From NCBI RefSeq assembly GCF_039535475.1, contig NZ_BAAAXG010000026.1:1426001-1490000 (forward strand): DNA of 64,000 bases, given 5' to 3'. Of the stretch, positions 52,380 through 60,445 are shown one piece after another (position 1 is the first letter of the stretch; each line of letters opens with the position of its first letter). The notes under the pieces were generated by a model, which made no database searches, was not told the origin of the DNA, and saw nothing but the letters and a program-made list of their open reading frames with translations. This DNA comes from Streptomyces showdoensis (GTDB lineage: Bacteria > Actinomycetota > Actinomycetes > Streptomycetales > Streptomycetaceae). The translations under genes and the position numbers were made by a program.

Positions 52380-54575
52380 CTACTCGTTGGTGTATTCCTC
52401 CAGGACCGTGGCGCCGAGCTCGCGGACGATCAGCTCGTGGCCCGAGAGCGCCGAGTCCACGAGGTCCGGGTCGTCCTCCTCCGGCACGTCGTCCTCGGGC
52501 GCGACGGGCGGCGGGGCCTGGGGGGTGTGGACGGGGGCGGGCTCCTGCCGGGCGGGCGACGGGGCCTGTACGGGAGCGGGGGCCGGGGCCGCGGAGTGCT
52601 GGGCGGGCGGCGCGGCCTGGACGGGAGCGGGGGCGGGCGCCGAGGGGGCGCCGCCGAAACCGCCACCGCCTCCGCCTCCGCCGAAGCCGCCGCCACCGAA
52701 GCCGCCGGCGGGCGATCCCCCGCCGGAGAAGCCGCCACCGGAGAAGCCACCGCCTGTGGGCGGCTGGGCGGCGCCGCCGGACGGGTCGATGATCGCCTCG
52801 ATGCGCCAGTTCACGTTGAACTGCTCGGAGAGGGCGGCCTTCAGGACGTCCTCACTGCCGCTGCTCGCGAAGTTGTCGCGGGCGCCCGCGTTGAGGAAGC
52901 CGAGCTGGAGGGTGGTGCCGTCGAAGCCCGCGACCTGGGCGTTCTGCGAGAGCAGGATCCAGGTGAAGCGGCGCCGGTTCTTGACGGCCTCCAGGATCTG
53001 CGGCCACATGGCGCGCACCTGGGCGGCGCCCGCGGCCATGCTGCCGCCGGCCGCCGGGGCGGCGGACTGGGCGGCGGCCTGCGGGGCGGGGGCCTGGGCC
53101 TGCGGGACGGGCGCGGCCGCGGGCGTGGCGGCTCCCGGCCAGGCGCCGGGCGCACCACCGCCGGGCTTGGCGGCCCCGGGCCACGCACCGGGACGCGGCG
53201 CCTCGGCGGCCGCGGGGGCCGCGGGGGCCTGCTGGAACGGGGCGGGCTCGGGCTGGGCGGGCGGCGCGGCCTGGAAGGGGGCGGTGGGAGCGGGGGGCGC
53301 GGCAGGGGCGGCGGGGACCGGGGCGGGCGGCGGGACATGTGCCTCGGCCGTCGGCACGTACCCCATCTGCGGGGCCGGCGAGCTCGTCGTGAACACCGCC
53401 GCGGGCGGGGCCGCGGCGGCGCCGCGCTCCAGCCGGTCGAGCCGCGCCTGCATCGAGCGCTCGTCGTCGAAGGCGGCGGGCAGCAGCACGCGCGCGCAGA
53501 TCAGCTCCAGCTGGAGCCGCGGCGAGGTGGCGCCGCGCATCTCGGTCAGACCGGCGTTGACCAGGTCGGCGGCGCGGCTGAGCTCGGCGGCGCCGAAGAC
53601 GGAGGCCTGCGCCTGCATGCGCTCGATGACGTCGACCGGCGCGTCGACGAGCCCCTTCTCCGCGGCGTCCGGCACGGCGGCGAGGATCACGAGGTCGCGC
53701 AGCCGCTCCAGGAGGTCGGCGACGAACCGCCGGGGGTCGTTGCCCCCCTCGATGACCCGGTCGACGACCTCGAAGGCGGCGGCACCGTCACCGGCGGCGA
53801 AGGCGTCGACCACCGAGTCGAGCAGGGACCCGTCCGTGTAGCCGAGCAGGGAGGTCGCCATCGCGTACGTCACACCGGCGTCGGTGGCGCCGGCGAGCAG
53901 CTGGTCCATCACCGACATCGAGTCACGCACCGAACCGGCGCCGGCCCGGACGACGAGCGGCAGCACGCCGTCCTCGACGGGGATGCCCTCGCGGCCGCAG
54001 ACCTCGCCCAGGTACTCCCGCAGGGTGCCGGGCGGCACCAGACGGAAGGGGTAGTGGTGCGTACGCGACCGGATGGTGCCGATGACCTTCTCGGGCTCGG
54101 TGGTCGCGAAGATGAACTTGAGGTGCTCCGGCGGCTCCTCGACCACCTTCAGCAGGGCGTTGAAGCCCGCCGAGGTGACCATGTGCGCCTCGTCGATGAT
54201 GTAGATCTTGTACCGGCTGGAGGCGGGCCCGAAGAAGGCCTTCTCCCGCAGGTCACGGGCGTCGTCCACACCACCGTGCGAAGCCGCGTCGATCTCGATG
54301 ACGTCGATGGAGCCCGGCCCGTTGCGCGCCAGGTCCTGGCAGGACTGGCACTCCCCGCACGGGGTGGGGGTGGGACCCTTCTCACAGTTCAGACAGCGCG
54401 CCAGGATCCGCGCGCTGGTCGTCTTGCCGCATCCACGGGGCCCGCTGAACAGGTACGCGTGATTGACCCGGTTGTTCCGCAGCGCCTGCTGCAGCGGGTC
54501 GGTGACATGCTCCTGCCCGATGACCTCGGCGAAGGACTCGGGGCGGTAGCGGCGGTACAGCGCGAGAGACGACAC
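52380..54575 (-). CDS. dnaX: DNA polymerase III gamma/tau subunit
   Basis: This 731-residue clamp-loader ATPase has Walker A GPRGCGKT (45-52). Zinc-binding Cys64, Cys73, Cys76 and Cys79 lie in CLNCEKGP and [28 protein letters not shown] is Walker B, and the sensor region is in [18 protein letters not shown]. The tail is Pro/Ala-rich, then Gly-rich ([12 protein letters not shown]), then acidic. GTG 54575 is the conserved start ([20 protein letters not shown]). There is no ribosome binding site, and TATAAC lies 9 nt upstream, so the mRNA is probably leaderless. Confidence 0.95.
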   Translation of the reverse strand: MSSLALYRRYRPESFAEVIGQEHVTDPLQQALRNNRVNHAYLFSGPRGCGKTTSARILARCLNCEKGPTPTPCGECQSCQDLARNGPGSIDVIEIDAASHGGVDDARDLREKAFFGPASSRYKIYIIDEAHMVTSAGFNALLKVVEEPPEHLKFIFATTEPEKVIGTIRSRTHHYPFRLVPPGTLREYLGEVCGREGIPVEDGVLPLVVRAGAGSVRDSMSVMDQLLAGATDAGVTYAMATSLLGYTDGSLLDSVVDAFAAGDGAAAFEVVDRVIEGGNDPRRFVADLLERLRDLVILAAVPDAAEKGLVDAPVDVIERMQAQASVFGAAELSRAADLVNAGLTEMRGATSPRLQLELICARVLLPAAFDDERSMQARLDRLERGAAAAPPAAVFTTSSPAPQMGYVPTAEAHVPPPAPVPAAPAAPPAPTAPFQAAPPAQPEPAPFQQAPAAPAAAEAPRPGAWPGAAKPGGGAPGAWPGAATPAAAPVPQAQAPAPQAAAQSAAPAAGGSMAAGAAQVRAMWPQILEAVKNRRRFTWILLSQNAQVAGFDGTTLQLGFLNAGARDNFASSGSEDVLKAALSEQFNVNWRIEAIIDPSGGAAQPPTGGGFSGGGFSGGGSPAGGFGGGGFGGGGGGGGFGGAPSAPAPAPVQAAPPAQHSAAPAPAPVQAPSPARQEPAPVHTPQAPPPVAPEDDVPEEDDPDLVDSALSGHELIVRELGATVLEEYTNE

Positions 54576-54584
54576 GTATACGAG

Positions 54585-54590
54585 GTTATA
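54585..54590 (-). promoter_or_regulatory. -10 element of dnaX (leaderless mRNA)
   Basis: TATAAC on the minus strand ends 9 nt before the GTG start, which places transcription start within about 0-3 nt of the start codon. No good -35 is visible. Confidence 0.55.
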
Positions 54591-54630
54591 GGCGCCCACC
54601 GACAACCCGGGCATGGCGGCCCGGGAACGC

Positions 54631-54724
54631 AAGCGCCCCCCACGCACCCGCCAGAGCCGACCTACCCTTGCTGCCTTCCGGCCCTGGGGGAGTTCAGTCA
54701 GATAGCGCCACGTGAGGGGCTCCG
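54631..54724 (-). ncRNA. ffs: Signal recognition particle RNA (4.5S type)
   Basis: The minus strand carries the conserved apical hairpin CCCAGGGCCGGAAGGCAGCA with GGAA tetraloop, then AGGGTAGG. Terminal arms GCCCCTCACG and CGTGGGGGGC pair over 10 bp. It is about 94 nt long, lacks an Alu domain, and is expected to bind Ffh for membrane protein targeting. The gene lies just upstream of dnaX, as in other Streptomyces. Ends are approximate. Confidence 0.93.
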
Positions 54725-54842
54725 CCCAGAGTACCCGATCCGGACCCCTCCCCCGCCACCCCCGTCGACCTGCGTCCTTCGCCGACCCCCGCCCCGGAAT
54801 CGTGTGCGCGAGCACCCCCTCCGGTCATGTAATGTTCTCCCC

Positions 54843-54927
54843 GGAGGATTCGCCTAGTGGCCTAGGGCGCACGCTTGGAAAGCGTGTTGGGGGCAACCCC
54901 TCACGAGTTCGAATCTCGTATCCTCCG
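54843..54927 (+). tRNA. tRNA-Ser(GGA)
   Basis: The 85-nt class II gene has acceptor GGAGGAT/ATCCTCC, anticodon loop TTGGAAA, a long variable arm (TTGGGGGCAACCCCTC) and T loop GTTCGAATC. Discriminator G and an encoded CCA follow. Confidence 0.96.
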
Positions 54928-54955
54928 CCAGTGCCTCACCGGGCACGATGTCGCA

Positions 54956-54985
54956 GGGCCCCACCGTTCGCGGTGGGGCCCTTCG
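54956..54985 (+). terminator. Terminator of tRNA-Ser
   Basis: GGGCCCCACCG and CGGTGGGGCCC form an 11-bp stem with a TTCG loop, then TTCG. Confidence 0.85.
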
Positions 54986-55001
54986 ACGTTTCCCGGAGGG
55001 C

Positions 55002-56843
55002 TCAGCCCAGCCGGGTGTCGATGGTCGCCGCGTTGTTCCCCGGCCTCGGGTCGGGTGTGGTGCTGGTGGCCTCGGCAGAGTTGGTGATCTGCGGCAGGTA
55101 CGTCAGCAGCGCCTTCACCTCGATCGTGACGGTCACGTCGCCGCCCCTGGACAGCGTGCCGAAGGAACACGTCACGGTGTCCGTGGAACCCGGCGGCGGC
55201 TTGTCACAGGTTCCCGTGGACGGGGTGGCGCTGACGAACCGGCCGCTGGCCGGCAGGCGGTCGGTGAGGACCACGCCCTCCGCCGCGGTCGGACCGTGGT
55301 TGTGGACCCGGACCGTGTACGTGAGGGTCGCCCCGTCCGCCACCGGCTCGGGGCTCGCGGAGACCGACGTCGAGAGATCGGCGCTCGGCCGGAAGACCGC
55401 GACGGTGTGGGCGGCGCCGGCGGCGATCGACGTCACGCCGTCGAGGAGCCGGGCGCACGGCGCCTTCTGGCCGAGGGCGCAGACCCGGACGGGCGTGACG
55501 GCGTTGGTGCCCGACGTGCCGTCCCCGAGCTGGCCGACGACGTTGGAGCCCCAGGCGCGGACCGTGCCGTCGGAGCGCAGCGCCACGCTGTGGAAACCGG
55601 TGGTGCTCGCCGCGACGGCGGTCACCCCGCTCAGACGCGTGGCACAACTGCCGGGCGCGCAGACCTGGACCGGAACCTTCCTGTTCGTGGTCGTGCCGTC
55701 GCCGAGCTGGCCGGAGCTGTTGCCGCCCCAGGCCACGGCGGTGCCGTCGGTGCGCGCCGCCAGGCCGTGGAACGCGCCCGCGGCCACCGACCCGACGCCG
55801 GTCAGGAACGAGGTGCAGGGCGCTGTCTGCCCGACGGCGCAGACCTGGACCGGGCTGGGGGTCCGGATGCCCGTGCCGTCGCCGAGCGCGTCACCGGCCC
55901 CCCAGCTGTGGACGGTGCCGTCGCCGTGGCCGGCCAGGCTGAAGAACTCCCCCGCGGCCGCGCTCACCACGTCGGACAGGCCGAGCACCTGTACCGGGGT
56001 GGTGCGGGTGGTGAGGGTGCCGTCCCCGAGCTGGCCGTTGCCGTTGTAGCCCCAGGAGACCAGGGTGCCGTCCGCCCGGGTCGCCAGGGTGTGCTGGTAG
56101 CCGGACGAGAGGCTGGTGACGTTGCTGAGGAAGGACGTGCACGGCGCCGCCTTGTACAGGGCGCAGACCCGGACCGGCGTGGGCCGGTCGGTGGTCGTGC
56201 CGTCGCCGAGCCTGCCCACGGCGTTGCTGCCCCAGGACACGACGGTCCCGTCGGCGAGCAGCGCGGAGCTGTGCAGGTCACCCGCCGCCACGGACACCGC
56301 GCCGGTCAGGAACGACCCGCACGGCGCGGTCCCGCCCACCGCGCACACCCGGACCGGCGTCGACCGGTCCGTGGTCGTGCCGTCGCCGAGCTGGCCGTCC
56401 GCGTTCTTCCCCCAGCCGACGACCGAACCGTCCGCCAGCAGGGCGACGCTGTGCCCGTCACCGGTCGCCACCTTCACGACCTCGTCCAGCGGCTCGGTGC
56501 ACGGCGCCGTCTCACAGACCCGCCCGGGGACGGCGCCCTTCCCGGCCGTCGTACCGTCGCCGAGCTCACCCGAGACGTTGGACCCCCAGGCGAGGGCGGT
56601 GCCCGGCGATGCCTGCCGGATGTCCCGCGCGCCCCGCGCCCCCTGCTCCCCCGCGTCGTCGGCGTAGGCGGGGGACGCGACGGACAGGGCCGACAGGGCC
56701 GACAGCGCGGACAGGGCCGGCAGCCCGAAGGCGGGCACCGCCAGGGCGGTGACCAAGGCGGTGACCAGGGCGGCCACCGCGGCGGGTGGTCTTCGCAGGG
56801 CCGGTAGCCGGCGGGTGCCGGGCCGGGGGTCCAGGGCGGGCAT
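55002..56843 (-). CDS. Secreted RCC1-repeat protein with DUF11 domain
   Basis: This gene encodes 613 residues. ATG 56843 follows AGGAG. A long signal region (ALVTALVTALAVPAFGLPAL, ending ASPAYADD) is followed by seven or so RCC1 blades. Each blade has WGxNxxGQLGDGTTTxR and VAAGxxHSxALxADGTV. The blades should close into one seven-bladed propeller. Residues about 500-613 form a DUF11/CARDB-like Ig domain (YTVRVHNHGPTAAEGVVLTD). No sortase motif or anchor is seen, so it is likely released. Bacterial RCC1 proteins of this type have no established role. Confidence 0.85.
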   Translation of the reverse strand: MPALDPRPGTRRLPALRRPPAAVAALVTALVTALAVPAFGLPALSALSALSALSVASPAYADDAGEQGARGARDIRQASPGTALAWGSNVSGELGDGTTAGKGAVPGRVCETAPCTEPLDEVVKVATGDGHSVALLADGSVVGWGKNADGQLGDGTTTDRSTPVRVCAVGGTAPCGSFLTGAVSVAAGDLHSSALLADGTVVSWGSNAVGRLGDGTTTDRPTPVRVCALYKAAPCTSFLSNVTSLSSGYQHTLATRADGTLVSWGYNGNGQLGDGTLTTRTTPVQVLGLSDVVSAAAGEFFSLAGHGDGTVHSWGAGDALGDGTGIRTPSPVQVCAVGQTAPCTSFLTGVGSVAAGAFHGLAARTDGTAVAWGGNSSGQLGDGTTTNRKVPVQVCAPGSCATRLSGVTAVAASTTGFHSVALRSDGTVRAWGSNVVGQLGDGTSGTNAVTPVRVCALGQKAPCARLLDGVTSIAAGAAHTVAVFRPSADLSTSVSASPEPVADGATLTYTVRVHNHGPTAAEGVVLTDRLPASGRFVSATPSTGTCDKPPPGSTDTVTCSFGTLSRGGDVTVTIEVKALLTYLPQITNSAEATSTTPDPRPGNNAATIDTRLG

Positions 56844-56988
56844 ACGCGCTCCTCTCACGCGAGCGGGCCGGACCGCCCGCAGGGTCGCCGACACCTCCAG
56901 CCGACGCGCTCACCATGCGGCCGCCCCCGACCGCCCACGCGTCAGCGACACCTCGCCTTCACCCGTTCAGTGCGGGGGCCGGGGCCGG

Positions 56989-57354
56989 GTGGGGGGAGGG
57001 AGGGAGAACCAGGAGCGGGCGGGAGCAGGCGGGAGAGGGAGGGAGAGATGGGAGGAGCGGGAGCAGCAGGAGGGGCGGGAGGAGCAAGAGGAGCAGAAGG
57101 GACAGCAGGAGGAGCAGAAGGGACAGCAAGAGGAGCAGAAGGGACAGCAAGAGCGGTTACAGGCCGCGCTGGAACTCGTGGGCCTCGTGGGTCGAGAGGT
57201 AGCCGAGCGCGTCGTTGACGCGGCGCATGTACGGATGTTCCGCCGGATCCAGGAACTCACCCTGGCCGGGCGTACGGACGCCGAGATCGAGGCCGCGCTG
57301 ACGTCGGAGACGGACCACGCGTACGGGCTGCCGGCTGCCGCGCTGAAGGCGTGA
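56989..57354 (+). CDS. Small Gln/Glu-rich coiled-coil protein, unknown
   Basis: This 121-residue protein starts at a tentative GTG. The first half is low complexity with three copies of KGQQEEQ (21-bp repeats at about 57105-57150). The second half is regular (LVGREVAERVVDAAHVRMFR, IQELTLAGRTDAEIEAALTS) and looks like a real helical domain. Start choice is weak because the upstream is purine-rich repeat. Function unknown. Confidence 0.45.
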   Translation: MGGGRENQERAGAGGRGRERWEEREQQEGREEQEEQKGQQEEQKGQQEEQKGQQERLQAALELVGLVGREVAERVVDAAHVRMFRRIQELTLAGRTDAEIEAALTSETDHAYGLPAAALKA

Positions 57355-57398
57355 GTATCGCTTGAAGGGGGGCCGGCCGGACGGGCCGGCCCCCCCGG

Positions 57399-57716
57399 TC
57401 AGTCGAAGTTGTCGCTGGCCAGGCGGAGCGCGAGTCCCTGGAGGATCGTCTCGGTGCCGGGCTCCGCGCCCGCCTCGTCATGGGCGTCGGCCACCGCGTC
57501 GAAGGCGAGGATGAAGCCGTTGACGAGCGCGCTCAGCGGCTCGGAGAGCTGCGCGAGGACGGCGAGCCCGGCCTCCTCGGCGGTCGCCCCCTCCGGCACC
57601 GAGAACTCCCGTGGGATCACCTCGCCGAGCAGGTCCGAGACGAGGCTCTCGTCCACTCCTCCGCGCAGCGCCGTCAGAGCGGCGATGGCCTTGAGCTTGA
57701 TCTCGTTCTCCTTCAC
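57399..57716 (-). CDS. Conserved small helical protein, unknown
   Basis: This 105-residue protein starts MKENEIKLKAIAALTALRGG and is all-helical and acidic, with FILAFDAVADAHDEAGAEPG. Codon use is typical of the host. No family is recognised. Confidence 0.6.
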   Translation of the reverse strand: MKENEIKLKAIAALTALRGGVDESLVSDLLGEVIPREFSVPEGATAEEAGLAVLAQLSEPLSALVNGFILAFDAVADAHDEAGAEPGTETILQGLALRLASDNFD

Positions 57717-57825
57717 GTTCCGAGCCTAGGAGCCCGCCCGCGCCGAAATGGTGCGACACGAGATCGCCGGCTCTGCGACCCTGCGAGCCTGCGCTCCGGA
57801 GATGACGACCGAGACCGGGGGATCG

Positions 57826-58482
57826 ATGACGTTCGTACTCAAGGGACCCGTACTGGAAGGCGAACTCGTGCGCCTCGAACCGCTGGGCCACCGCCACGCG
57901 GCGGACCTCGCGGTGGCGGTGGACGAGGACCGCGGCTCGTACGCGTACACGTGGGTGCCCGCGGCCGCCGAGGTCGGCGCGTACATCGACACCCAGCTCG
58001 GGCGGGTCGCCGCCGGGACGCTCGCGCCGTACGCGCAGGTGCGCAAGGACACCGGGCGGGCCGTCGGCGTCACGTCCTTCTGGGACCCGAGGCTGCGGGA
58101 GTCGGGGGACGCGCTCCAGGCGATCGAGGTCGGGTTCACCTGGCTCGCGGCGTCGGCCCAGGGCACCGGCGTGAACACCGAGGCCAAGTACCTGCTCTTC
58201 CGGCACGCCTTCGAACACTGGAAGGTGTCCCGCCTCGACCTCAAGACCGACGCCCGCAACGCCCGTTCCCGCGCCGCCATCGCCAAGACCGGTGCCCACT
58301 TCGAGGGCGTCCTCCGCAACTGGTCCCGGTCCTGGGCGCCGGGCGAGGAGGGGAAGCTGCGCGATTCGGCGATCTTCTCCGTCACGGATGCGGAATGGCC
58401 CGCGTGCAGGGAGCGGATGCTGGGGCGGCTGGCGGGGCGGGTGGCCCGGCGGAGTTCCGGGGGTGTCGGGAGCAGTGCGTGA
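57826..58482 (+). CDS. GNAT-family acetyltransferase (RimJ/RimL-like)
   Basis: This 218-residue protein probably acetylates an amino group with acetyl-Co[21 protein letters not shown] is the family N-terminus. [20 protein letters not shown] is the acetyl-CoA loop (here QGTGVN), and [20 protein letters not shown] is the C-terminal strand pattern. ATG 57826 follows GGGGGA, while ATG 57802 would add 8 residues. Substrate unknown. Confidence 0.85.
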   Translation: MTFVLKGPVLEGELVRLEPLGHRHAADLAVAVDEDRGSYAYTWVPAAAEVGAYIDTQLGRVAAGTLAPYAQVRKDTGRAVGVTSFWDPRLRESGDALQAIEVGFTWLAASAQGTGVNTEAKYLLFRHAFEHWKVSRLDLKTDARNARSRAAIAKTGAHFEGVLRNWSRSWAPGEEGKLRDSAIFSVTDAEWPACRERMLGRLAGRVARRSSGGVGSSA

Positions 58483-58614
58483 CCACCGCGTAGGGCTCGG
58501 CGAGCCGCCGTAAGGCGCCGTGAAGCGGTGTTGTCAGTGGGGGCCTGGATGATGAGCGGCGTCGAGGAATTCGACGAGCACGAGAACGTGCACGAGAAAC
58601 GGGGACCCGCTCGC

Positions 58615-59202
58615 ATGGCCGAGGTACTGCTCTTCCACCACGCACACGGACTCACCCCTGGCGTCCTCGCCTTCGCCGAGGAGCTGCGGGGCTGCGGGCA
58701 CACGGTGCACGTGCCCGACCTCTACGAGGGCCGGATGTTCGACACCCTGGAGGCCGGTGCCGGTTACGCGCAGGAGGTCGGCTTCGGCACGATCGTCGAG
58801 CGGGGCGTCCGCGCGGCCGAGTCCCTCCCCGGGCGGATCGTCTACGCCGGCTTCTCCCTCGGCGTCCTCCCCGCCCAGAAGCTGGCCCAGACCCGTGAGG
58901 GCGCGGCGGGCGTGCTGCTCTTCGAGGCGTGCGTGCCGGTGGAGGAGTTCGGCGGGGGATGGCCCGCGGGGGTGCCGGTCCAGGTCCACGGGATGGACGC
59001 CGACCCGTTCTTCGCGGGCGAGGGGGACGTGGAGGCGGCGCGGGCGCTGGTCGCGGGGGCGGGTGCGGGGCGCGGGGAGCTGTTCCTCTACCCGGGGGAC
59101 CGACACCTGTTCGCGGACCCGGGACTCGCGGGGTACGACGCGGAGGCGGCGGGCTTGCTGACGGCGCGGGTGCGGGGGTTCCTGGACGGGCTCGCGGACT
59201 GA
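58615..59202 (+). CDS. Dienelactone hydrolase-family protein
   Basis: This 195-residue alpha/beta hydrolase begins MAEVLLFHHAHGLTPGVLAF. The nucleophile elbow is YAGFSLGV, with Ser where classic dienelactone hydrolases have Cys. The Asp is in GMDADPFF and the His in PGDRHLFAD, completing the triad. It is cytoplasmic. The substrate is unknown. Confidence 0.85.
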   Translation: MAEVLLFHHAHGLTPGVLAFAEELRGCGHTVHVPDLYEGRMFDTLEAGAGYAQEVGFGTIVERGVRAAESLPGRIVYAGFSLGVLPAQKLAQTREGAAGVLLFEACVPVEEFGGGWPAGVPVQVHGMDADPFFAGEGDVEAARALVAGAGAGRGELFLYPGDRHLFADPGLAGYDAEAAGLLTARVRGFLDGLAD

Positions 59203-59347
59203 GCGGGCGGTGGGGGTGCGGTTGTTGACGATCCGGTCGTCGATTCACCAGATGGTAGGAAGGAAACGATCCACCATTTCACTACGCTGAGCAACAACCT
59301 CAATACTCAGGGCCACAAGATCCCTTGGTGCTCTGAGTGGAGGCGTT

Positions 59348-59764
59348 GTGCGGAAGTGGGTGTCGGTGGCGGTGGCCGCCGGGCTGTTCGTCGGGGGAAT
59401 CGGTGCAGCGGTGGCGGACTCGTGGCAGGAGATCAAGCCTCGGTCCACGGACGGTTCCAAGTTCCGCGACGCGAAGTACCTCTGGGAGCCAAAGAGCAGC
59501 AATCATGGAGGCTTCCACTTCAAGGGCGACCTCGTCGACACCTTCCCCAACGACGGACACAACGTGTACGTGCAGGCGAAGGTCCAGGGGTACGGCTGGA
59601 ACCGTTTCAACGGCGTCCAGCGCAAGACCGTCCACCTGGACCAGGTGGTGTACGACGGTGCGGCCCTGTACTCCACGGATGCCGCGATTCGCGTGTGCCG
59701 TGATCGCGGCTCGTTGCGGCCGGACAACTGCTCCCCCGAGCTCTCCTACCACCGGAAGAACTGA
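59348..59764 (+). CDS. Small secreted protein, partner of an ABC system
   Basis: This 138-residue protein starts at GTG after GGAGG. A clear signal peptide (MRKWVSVAVAAGLFVGGIGA, cleavage near AVA-DSW) leaves a mature protein of about 114 residues. It is Trp/Tyr/His-rich (WEPKSSNHGGFHFKGDLVDT; VQGYGWNRFNGVQRKTVHLD) with two Cys (CRDRGSLRPDNC) that could form a disulfide. It lies 21 bp upstream of the ABC ATPase. The arrangement recalls lactococcin-972-like operons, but the sequence lacks their usual motif as far as I can see. Function unknown. Confidence 0.65.
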   Translation: MRKWVSVAVAAGLFVGGIGAAVADSWQEIKPRSTDGSKFRDAKYLWEPKSSNHGGFHFKGDLVDTFPNDGHNVYVQAKVQGYGWNRFNGVQRKTVHLDQVVYDGAALYSTDAAIRVCRDRGSLRPDNCSPELSYHRKN

Positions 59765-59785
59765 CGGCGAGGAGCGCACATCACC

Positions 59786-60445
59786 ATGAACGCCGTTCTC
59801 CGCGCCGAGAGCGTAGACCTCTCCTACGGGGCCCACCGGGCAGTCAGCGGCGCCGATTTCACGCTGCGGCGCGGAGAAATCGCCGCCGTCATGGGGAGCA
59901 GTGGATCCGGCAAGTCCTCACTGCTCTACTGCCTGGCCGGGGTTCTGGCACCCACCGGCGGGCGCGTCGTCTTCGACGGCGTCGACCTCGCGTCCCTCGA
60001 CGACGACGAGCTGAGCACGCTGCGCCGCGAACGGTTCGGGTTCGTCTTCCAGTACGGCGAGCTCCTGCCCGAGCTGACCGTCGAGGAGAACGCGGCGCTC
60101 CCGCTCCGTCTCGCCGGGCAGCGCAAGGCACCCGCCCACGCGGCGGCCGGGGAGGTGCTGGGGCGGCTCGGGATGACCGAGCTGCTCCAGCGCAGGACCT
60201 CCCAGCTGTCCGGCGGGCAGAGCCAGCGGGTCGCCGTGGCACGGGCGTTGGTGCACCGGCCGGCCGTCGTGTTCGCGGACGAGCCGACCGGCGCCCTCGA
60301 CAGCGCCAACGCCACCGCCGTACTGGAGGAGTTCCTGCGGCTGGCCCGTGACCAGGACACGGCGGTCGTCATCGTCACGCACGACGAGAGCGTGGCCGCA
60401 CATGCCGACGTCCGGTACACGATGTCCGACGGAGTCCTGAAGTGA
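59786..60445 (+). CDS. ABC transporter ATP-binding protein (MacB/LolD type)
   Basis: This 219-residue ATPase has Walker A GSSGSGKSS (37-45), signature LSGGQSQRVAVARAL, Walker B VVFADEPTGALDS, and H-loop VIVTHDESVA. It is of the subfamily that pairs with FtsX-like permeases (lipoprotein release, peptide resistance or mechanotransmission). It overlaps the permease start (GTGA). Confidence 0.95.
   Translation: MNAVLRAESVDLSYGAHRAVSGADFTLRRGEIAAVMGSSGSGKSSLLYCLAGVLAPTGGRVVFDGVDLASLDDDELSTLRRERFGFVFQYGELLPELTVEENAALPLRLAGQRKAPAHAAAGEVLGRLGMTELLQRRTSQLSGGQSQRVAVARALVHRPAVVFADEPTGALDSANATAVLEEFLRLARDQDTAVVIVTHDESVAAHADVRYTMSDGVLK

Noticed and set aside
51990..54857. A 955-codon plus-strand frame
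   Set aside because: Antisense to dnaX and part of purD. It also crosses the SRP RNA.
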